A DNA stretch of 64,000 nucleotides. Origin: UBA7328 sp965247965 (GTDB taxonomy: Bacteria > Bacteroidota > Bacteroidia > Chitinophagales > Saprospiraceae). Shown in pieces: positions 58,786 through 64,000 of the stretch; the stretch's first letter is position 1; each line of letters opens with the position of its first letter. The notes below the pieces were generated by a model. It was given only the letters and a program-made list of their open reading frames with translations, was not told where the DNA came from and did not search any database. Location: assembly GCA_965247965.1 (NCBI GenBank), contig OZ252053.1:4278001-4342000 (forward strand), in the 5' to 3' direction. Position numbers and translations under genes: made by a program.

Positions 58786-61005
58786 TCAGTATACTTCTAT
58801 CTTTCTTGTAGCAATCTTATTGCCAGATTTTACCACTACAATGTATACACCTGCATTTAATCCACCTGGAATGCGGATTTCGAGCTTGTTTGTCCCCGAA
58901 TTAGGAATCGTTTTGGAAAATACTTTTCTGCCCATGATGTCCATCAAGGCAACAGTAATTTCTTGTGACGGATTGTTATGAATTAGCTGCAACAAAAGGC
59001 CTTTTGCAACGGGATTAGGACTCAGACTCAGGATTTGTTGCTGGTCAATTTCTTGGACAGATGTAGCGATGCCTTCGAAATATCGATCCGCAAGATCAAA
59101 GGCAGCCAATCCTATTTTCTCCCCGATTAACCTGCCGGGGATATCATCGACGGGGGGATGAATTCCACCCCAGATTCGCGAAAGACTGGTCTGATCGGAA
59201 GCATCTCTATAAGTGGCCCATTGAAGAGAGAAATCAACGCTAGGCCCGTCTTCAAAAACTAAAAATTCATTCATCATTACCGGAAATTCTTCTACACCAC
59301 CTGGAAAAAATGCATCTCCAGTCAGCATTTCTAAAACCTCAGCAGCAGCTCTTGAATAAGTAGAATGTCCTGAAACGTATCCCGCAAAAGGAGGGGTCAC
59401 AAAAGACGGGCGCTGATAAGGCCACCAATTTCCCGCTAATATCCAATCCACCCCGGCTACGTCTGTTTCCGGTTCTTCTATAAAATCCGGGCCTTTCCAC
59501 GTAAAGAGCTTTATCTTCCCAACATTTTCCAAGCTAACTCCAGCCAAAGGGTCTTCTTCGCCAACCAATTCTATAAATCCATCCAGAAGCGAAATGCCCC
59601 TGGGATCATAACTGGGTAAATTTTCATCTGTACTTTGACCCAATTCGGCCAAACCTCGAATAGCCGAAACAGGCCGTATGTAGTCATACCAACCTTTAAT
59701 TCCCCAGGCCGACACTGCACAATCGTGCATAGCGCCTGCCATTGCGAAATATGACTTTACATCCCATTCCAGGTCATTCAATGCTTCACCTTCTCCCATG
59801 TATCGCTTTTCGAGCAGAGGATCATCCGAAACAGTATTAAGAATAGTGAACCAATGCCCCGGCGGAGTTTCGGAGTCGGGGCCGTCGGCCCAAAATTCGG
59901 CGAGTACGCGTGCATAATCAGCGCGTGGAACGATATTGGGTTCGTAAGGTTGACCGGTAACCGGATTTATATCATGACCCTGGCCAGCATCACCTCCGCC
60001 GAAATAATTATAAAAACTTGGATAATCTCGAAAATCGGGGGGATATTCAGAATTATTTCCTATAGATGCCGGTGAAATATCTATCATCACCGCATCGCTA
60101 GGATCGAGGTGAGAAGCCCAAATGCTTACCATCGAGAATCCCCATTTGTATGCGTTTGAAGATGGGTCGTCCTGGTCATCACTGAGCATAACCGGAGCAC
60201 CGGGGTCGTGGTAAACTTTGTACTCAAATCCATCTCTTTCAAAAACCGTTAGATTTTCTTCTTTTAGGGCAAATGGTAAAACTGCTCCCCATTCAGGGCT
60301 TAGAAAATCGGGAGTATTCCCAGGAATAGGATTACCGGATTGGTCAATAAATATTTCAAGAGTGAGCGGCTGCCAACGGTTGAAGTCGCTTAGATCCGGA
60401 TTTCCCTCAAATTGTATAACCAATGGATCGTTTACTGGCTGATAGAAAAGGTTTCTATAGCCTTGAAGTTCGTTGGAGCCGTCTTGCAAGCCGTATTCAA
60501 TGACTTTTGCAGCTATGAAGTTGCCGAGATGTGCAGGCGTGCCAGATTGATATGTGGTATATGTAATTGATACATCGTAACCGAGATCGTCCATCAATTG
60601 GCCGATAGCATCGAATGTTTCGAATCTTCCAGGCGAAAAATCATATCGATGCGTAATAATTCTAAAAGCGGCATAACTTATCGCTTCGTTCCTTGCGGCT
60701 TCGATATCGTCTGGTTGTGTAATCCCTTCAAACGGGCAATTGAAACCGTGTACTTCCTTGCCTAATAGATAAGTCTCTGCCTGATCGTCATAGGCTGCCC
60801 AGGCATCGTACATGGCTACAGATAGGTGAAATAGATTGCGGGCATGAACGGTAGGCCGGGCAAAATCATCTCGGATAGCTTGCAGATTCGCTTCATTCCA
60901 TTGGCGAGCTACAGAATGTTGTGCTGTCGAAGTATAGGCCTCGAAAATAAAGAGCAAGAGAATTGAGATATAGCGCGCGATTTGATTTTTTAGAGTTGAA
61001 ACCAT
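58786..61005 (-). CDS. secreted vanadium-haloperoxidase/PAP2-like enzyme with T9SS sorting tail
   Basis: A 739-residue exported protein. Signal near MVSTLKNQIARYISILLLFI, cut after TSTAQ. The acid-phosphatase/haloperoxidase motifs are present: YDYIRPVSAIRG, then FAGYVSGHSTYSRAAAEVL (PSGH-type, with His) and SRIWGGIHPPVDDIPGRLIG (SRxxxGxHxxxD). The last 80 residues are a typical T9SS C-terminal sorting domain (SLSPNPVAKGLLLQL, GLNAGVYIVVVKSGNKIATR), so it should cross the outer membrane through T9SS. Halogenation or phosphatase activity cannot be told from sequence. It is 6 bp after the upstream 562-residue gene's end on the same strand. Confidence 0.85.
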   Translation of the reverse strand: MVSTLKNQIARYISILLLFIFEAYTSTAQHSVARQWNEANLQAIRDDFARPTVHARNLFHLSVAMYDAWAAYDDQAETYLLGKEVHGFNCPFEGITQPDDIEAARNEAISYAAFRIITHRYDFSPGRFETFDAIGQLMDDLGYDVSITYTTYQSGTPAHLGNFIAAKVIEYGLQDGSNELQGYRNLFYQPVNDPLVIQFEGNPDLSDFNRWQPLTLEIFIDQSGNPIPGNTPDFLSPEWGAVLPFALKEENLTVFERDGFEYKVYHDPGAPVMLSDDQDDPSSNAYKWGFSMVSIWASHLDPSDAVMIDISPASIGNNSEYPPDFRDYPSFYNYFGGGDAGQGHDINPVTGQPYEPNIVPRADYARVLAEFWADGPDSETPPGHWFTILNTVSDDPLLEKRYMGEGEALNDLEWDVKSYFAMAGAMHDCAVSAWGIKGWYDYIRPVSAIRGLAELGQSTDENLPSYDPRGISLLDGFIELVGEEDPLAGVSLENVGKIKLFTWKGPDFIEEPETDVAGVDWILAGNWWPYQRPSFVTPPFAGYVSGHSTYSRAAAEVLEMLTGDAFFPGGVEEFPVMMNEFLVFEDGPSVDFSLQWATYRDASDQTSLSRIWGGIHPPVDDIPGRLIGEKIGLAAFDLADRYFEGIATSVQEIDQQQILSLSPNPVAKGLLLQLIHNNPSQEITVALMDIMGRKVFSKTIPNSGTNKLEIRIPGGLNAGVYIVVVKSGNKIATRKIEVY

Positions 61006-61147
61006 GTCAAAATTTGATTGCTATGAATTACGCAAATGTCCATTACACAACAAAGATAGGGTATTGATGTTGAAGAGCGCAGACTGTACATTGTAGTAGT
61101 CTTATTTGGCATTTTCAAGATAGATGCTTTAGACTAAACTTTCATTT

Positions 61148-61990
61148 ATGATACAATCAGAACATCGCTCAAGGCTGCGCTTCTTTAATTCTAGGGAGGG
61201 AAAAATTGCCTATGTCGACGAAGGCAAAGGACCGGTCATTTTATTGATTCACGGGGTGCCGACTTCTTCCTGGCTTTATCGAAATATCATTCCAGGACTA
61301 ACAGAATCAGGCAAACGAGTGATTGCAATTGATATGTTGGGTTACGGATACAGCGATAAGCCGGAAGGTTACGAAATTTACAATGCCGCCAATTACGGAC
61401 GTAGATTGCTTGAACTAATGGATCATCTTAGAATCGAAAAATGGACACAGGCTGTTCACGATGGCGGAGGCCTTTGGACGTGGGAAATGCTAAAACAAAA
61501 TGAAAAGTGCATGACGCGCTTAATAGCCTTTAATACGATTTTTTATCAAGAGGGATTTCATCCTCCATTAAAATTTGAAAGAGGGTTCATCGCACACCAA
61601 TATGCCAAATTGTATAAAATTAAATTTGGTCAAAGTCTCGTGATTAACGGCACTTTCAAAAATGGGATGAAAGAGGGAAACCGACTTTCAAAAGAAGCGC
61701 TTAATGGATATAAATTGCCCTTGCGAGGAAATGGCGATCAGGCCATGTATTATTTCTTCACCCAGACGTGCTTTGAAGTGCCCGACTATCGGGAATTGCA
61801 CAAATCATTAAATATTCCGCTGACTGTTATTTGGGGTAAGCACGATGAAATATTGGTTTGGAAAGACATAGAGGAGGAGGTAAGAAAGAATTTTTCGATT
61901 GGCGAAAGTGACATCCATATTTTGGATGCCAAGCATTTTATCCAGGAGGAAGAGCCGGAGAGGATAGTCGAAATTATTTCGGGTTTGTGA
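61148..61990 (+). CDS. alpha/beta hydrolase, epoxide hydrolase/haloalkane dehalogenase-like
   Basis: A 280-residue alpha/beta-fold enzyme. Oxyanion segment HGVPTSSWLYRN (residues 35-46), nucleophile in VHDGGGLW where Asp105 replaces the Ser of lipases, and a late His in DAKHFIQEEEPE. An Asp nucleophile in HDxG context is the pattern of haloalkane dehalogenases and epoxide hydrolases. The third acid is likely Glu in KHDEILVW. Substrate unknown. Monocistronic. Confidence 0.82.
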   Translation: MIQSEHRSRLRFFNSREGKIAYVDEGKGPVILLIHGVPTSSWLYRNIIPGLTESGKRVIAIDMLGYGYSDKPEGYEIYNAANYGRRLLELMDHLRIEKWTQAVHDGGGLWTWEMLKQNEKCMTRLIAFNTIFYQEGFHPPLKFERGFIAHQYAKLYKIKFGQSLVINGTFKNGMKEGNRLSKEALNGYKLPLRGNGDQAMYYFFTQTCFEVPDYRELHKSLNIPLTVIWGKHDEILVWKDIEEEVRKNFSIGESDIHILDAKHFIQEEEPERIVEIISGL

Positions 61991-62154
61991 GGTAAAAACT
62001 TTGTAAAACGGTTTTTTGCGCTAGAGCGCAACAGCCCAATAATCCCGACGAAATTTCATAAATATCGATTTGTACGGGACAGGATTAAGCTGGCCATTGG
62101 GAAAACAATTTAACTATCAGGTAGCGTAACAATACAGCAATACAGCAGTGTAAA

Positions 62155-63225
62155 TCACTCCACTCCCAATCTCTTCGCCCTCTCCTCCCATTTTTTTCGA
62201 GCCAATTTCTGCATATCTTCGACAGAATCCGTCTCGTCCATGATTTCCATGCCTAGAATAGTTTCAAAAAGATCTTCCATAGTAACTACGCCTACAAGCA
62301 CTCCATTTTCGTCCATCACACCTGCAAGATGGGTTTTGTTAGAGGCCAGGTTATCGATCAATGCATCGAGTTTTTTGTTATCCGAAATGACGTGAATCGT
62401 TTTTTTAATATCGGATAATTTGGCGTTGTGATCGTCTTCAGCAAGCTTTTGTAGGATGTCATCTTTCAACACAAGCCCTGTAAGTTGATCGGGTTGATCT
62501 TCGTAGACCGGTATTCGGGAAAAACGGAGCGGTTTATTTTTTTTATAAAAATCTTCCACCGACTCGTCTTCTGTAGCCATTAGCACAACGGTCCTTGGAG
62601 TCATAATATCTCTCACACTCAGTTTGTTGAGCTTGATCAGATTCTTTATAATTTTTGATTCGCTTCGATCTATTGCACCGGATACTTCGCCTTCCTGCAC
62701 CATCGCCGCAAAATCCGATCTGCTGAATACGCTTCGCTCTTTGTCTTTCTTCAGACGGCTGGTAATGAATTCGCTCAACCAAACGAATGGGGCCAGTATA
62801 AAGAGTAGAACTTTTATTGATGTGGCCGTGAAAGAGGTCAGGCTTCTCCACCAATTGGCACCTATTGTTTTAGGTATAATTTCGGAAAGTATCAAAATTG
62901 CGAGGGTCATTAAGCCGGCAATGACAGCTTCATAAGTGAGGTGCAATGGGCCGATTGAAAATTGGTTTTCGCCGAAAAGTACCCCTGCCTGTGCACCGAC
63001 TCCAATAGCGCCAACGGTGTGGGCAATGGTATTGAGGGTGAGTATGGCTGATAAGGGTCTGTCAATTTTTTCTTTGAATTGATCGAGGGTGTTTCCGAGT
63101 TCCTTTCCCTGTGCCTTGAGCTGACGGATGTATGAAGGCGTCACGGATAAAAGCACGGCTTCCCAGATCGAGCACAGGAATGAAAAGAGAATGGAAAAAA
63201 CAAAAAAGAAGATAAGGACTAGCAT
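62155..63225 (-). CDS. CNNM/CorB-family membrane protein with CBS domains
   Basis: A 356-residue protein: a CNNM transmembrane domain of about four helices (LVLIFFFVFSILFSFLCSIW at the start, ILILSEIIPKTIGANWWRSL in the conserved PKT region), a linker with SRSDFAAMVQEGE, and a CBS pair (VRDIMTPRTVVLMATEDESV and HLAGVMDENGVLVGVVTMED). The family is linked to Mg/Co transport; it lacks the CorC_HlyC tail, so it is short. Alone. Confidence 0.85.
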   Translation of the reverse strand: MLVLIFFFVFSILFSFLCSIWEAVLLSVTPSYIRQLKAQGKELGNTLDQFKEKIDRPLSAILTLNTIAHTVGAIGVGAQAGVLFGENQFSIGPLHLTYEAVIAGLMTLAILILSEIIPKTIGANWWRSLTSFTATSIKVLLFILAPFVWLSEFITSRLKKDKERSVFSRSDFAAMVQEGEVSGAIDRSESKIIKNLIKLNKLSVRDIMTPRTVVLMATEDESVEDFYKKNKPLRFSRIPVYEDQPDQLTGLVLKDDILQKLAEDDHNAKLSDIKKTIHVISDNKKLDALIDNLASNKTHLAGVMDENGVLVGVVTMEDLFETILGMEIMDETDSVEDMQKLARKKWEERAKRLGVE

Positions 63226-63328
63226 AGAGCTTTTATATTAGGAAAATGCAAATGTAAGATTTAGCAAGAATGAAAAAGTGCCAAAGACCAGCCCTTGGCA
63301 TAAACTCGCAATAATGTTATTGAATTTG

Positions 63329-63392
63329 GCCACGGATTACACGAATTTCACAGATTATTGCCAAAGGCAATTAATCCGTGTTAATCTGTGGC
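63329..63392. repeat. palindromic intergenic repeat (GCCACGGATTA...GTGGC type)
   Basis: GCCACGGATTACACGAATTTC (here cut to key parts) at 63329 onward pairs with TTAATCCGTG and TTAATCTGTGGC at 63371-63392, giving a long imperfect hairpin. Segments reading 'gccac.gatta' are familiar from dispersed intergenic repeats of many Bacteroidota genomes. It lies between the CNNM gene and radC. Confidence 0.55.
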
Positions 63393-63480
63393 TAAAACCT
63401 CAATCGAGAACAGATAGTAGTCACTATTCTTGGTTATCAGCAAATAGCTATTTAATTAGAGTGAATTAAAAATACTGCCA

Positions 63481-64000
63481 ATGACTCAAGAAAATTTATC
63501 TATAAAATCATGGTCTGCCGAAGACCGACCGCGAGAAAAGTTATTGCTCAAAGGCAAAGAAACCCTTAGCAATGCCGAGTTAGTAGCGATTCTATTAGGT
63601 TCTGGTTCGAGAAACGAAAGCGCTGTTTCGTTGGCTAAAAGAATACTCAATTCAGTTAATAACGATTTGAATAGACTTGGAAAATTGGAATTGGAACAAT
63701 TAATCGAATTTAAGGGAATTGGTCAAGTTAAGGCAATAACAATTGTAGCGTGTATGGAATTGGGCAGAAGGAGAAGGGCGGAAACATCTGAGACGAAACC
63801 TAGACTGACAAGCAGCAATGAAGCGTACGAATACATTCGAAGTAAACTTGAAGATCTTCCTCATGAAGAATTTCACGTCATTTATATGAATCGAAAAAGC
63901 GATGTAATCAAAGACGAATGCGTAGGCCGCGGCGGGGTGGGCAAAATGTCAGTGGATCCTAAGATCATTTTTAAAAAGGCCGTTCAAGCCGTGTCTTCCA
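63481..64000 (+). CDS. radC: RadC family JAB-domain protein, 3' end cut by window edge
   Basis: From ATG 63481 to the last base, 173 codons, no stop. N-terminal SWSAEDRPREKLLLKGKETL, then the helix-hairpin-helix segment ELVAILLGSGSRNESAVSLA and FKGIGQVKAITIVACMELG, then the start of the JAB/MPN domain: EEFHVIYMNRKSDVI and GGVGKMSVDPKIIFKKAV. The metal-binding HxH...D motif is just beyond the edge. Role in DNA metabolism is traditional but unproven. Confidence 0.93.
   Translation, partial: MTQENLSIKSWSAEDRPREKLLLKGKETLSNAELVAILLGSGSRNESAVSLAKRILNSVNNDLNRLGKLELEQLIEFKGIGQVKAITIVACMELGRRRRAETSETKPRLTSSNEAYEYIRSKLEDLPHEEFHVIYMNRKSDVIKDECVGRGGVGKMSVDPKIIFKKAVQAVSS

Noticed and set aside
1..64000. 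tRNA, rRNA or CRISPR arrays
   Set aside because: No cloverleaf-like element, rRNA segment or regular direct-repeat array was noticed on either strand by eye; a tRNAscan or CRISPR search was not possible.

Overview
The window is chromosomal DNA of a member of the Bacteroidota. The evidence is a set of lineage markers: type IX secretion components (a PorW/SprE-type lipoprotein, a PorP/SprF protein and a secreted enzyme with a T9SS sorting tail), a bactofilin next to an AtpZ-like gene, bacillithiol-type genes (YpdA, YtxJ), TAnnTTTG promoter boxes and moderate-to-low GC. Genus and species cannot be read from the sequence; Saprospiria- or Cytophagia-like lineages are a guess.

Layout. 1-7.5 kb: 3' part of ypdA, a 2.3-kb IS with a split transposase, an LCAD-type acyl-CoA dehydrogenase, an IS701-like element, a small membrane protein and a lipoprotein. 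7.6-13.9 kb: a redox operon in which three consecutive large genes each carry a Rieske [2Fe-2S] domain (fused to a glutamate-synthase-like FMN domain, to a ferric-reductase-like membrane domain, and to a pyruvate-oxidase/acetolactate-synthase-like TPP enzyme), plus a 28-residue membrane peptide and then ytxJ. The first gene has one in-frame TGA. 14.1-17.6 kb: two FKBP-type prolyl isomerase genes; one is split by an ISAs1-family element that is itself split by an IS5-family element. All three levels can be resolved to the base through inverted repeats and target duplications. 17.8-20.6 kb: a metal-related operon (Cys-rich protein, outer-membrane barrel, double HMA protein, NHL lipoprotein). 20.6-22.5 kb: molybdenum cofactor genes moaC-moaD-moaE and a MocA-like transferase. 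22.5-31.6 kb: housekeeping genes (Nudix, SDR, patatin, ACP phosphodiesterase, M28 peptidase, cystathionine gamma-synthase-type enzyme, Uma2, split transketolase, HU). 31.8-36.3 kb: peptide ABC transporter without its ATPases. 36.3-46.7 kb: epimerase, a structured intergenic region, a helical hypothetical protein, HAD hydrolase, M23 peptidase, PorW/SprE-like lipoprotein, AtpZ/AtpI-like genes, bactofilin and PorP/SprF. 47-49.3 kb: DUF4160/DUF2442 pair, amidohydrolase, TlpA-like protein. 49.6-54.0 kb: a decaying block with a truncated TonB receptor, a frameshifted penicillin acylase and a deleted BNR/sortilin-type propeller gene. 54.2-64 kb: a large DUF1508-repeat membrane protein, a conserved Bacteroidota protein with a phosphorylase-like tail, a secreted vanadium-haloperoxidase-like enzyme, an alpha/beta hydrolase, a CNNM/CBS protein and the 5' part of radC.

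How it fits together: the Rieske operon looks like a membrane-linked electron-transfer module between a 2-oxoacid or amino-acid oxidation step and a haem-binding membrane protein, flanked by bacillithiol redox genes. The T9SS genes would export proteins such as the haloperoxidase-like enzyme. The main caution is that four frame breaks (two transposases, two in the acylase) all look like loss of one base in or beside a homopolymer, so under-called homopolymers in the assembly must be excluded before they are read as biology. No tRNA, rRNA or CRISPR array was recognised.
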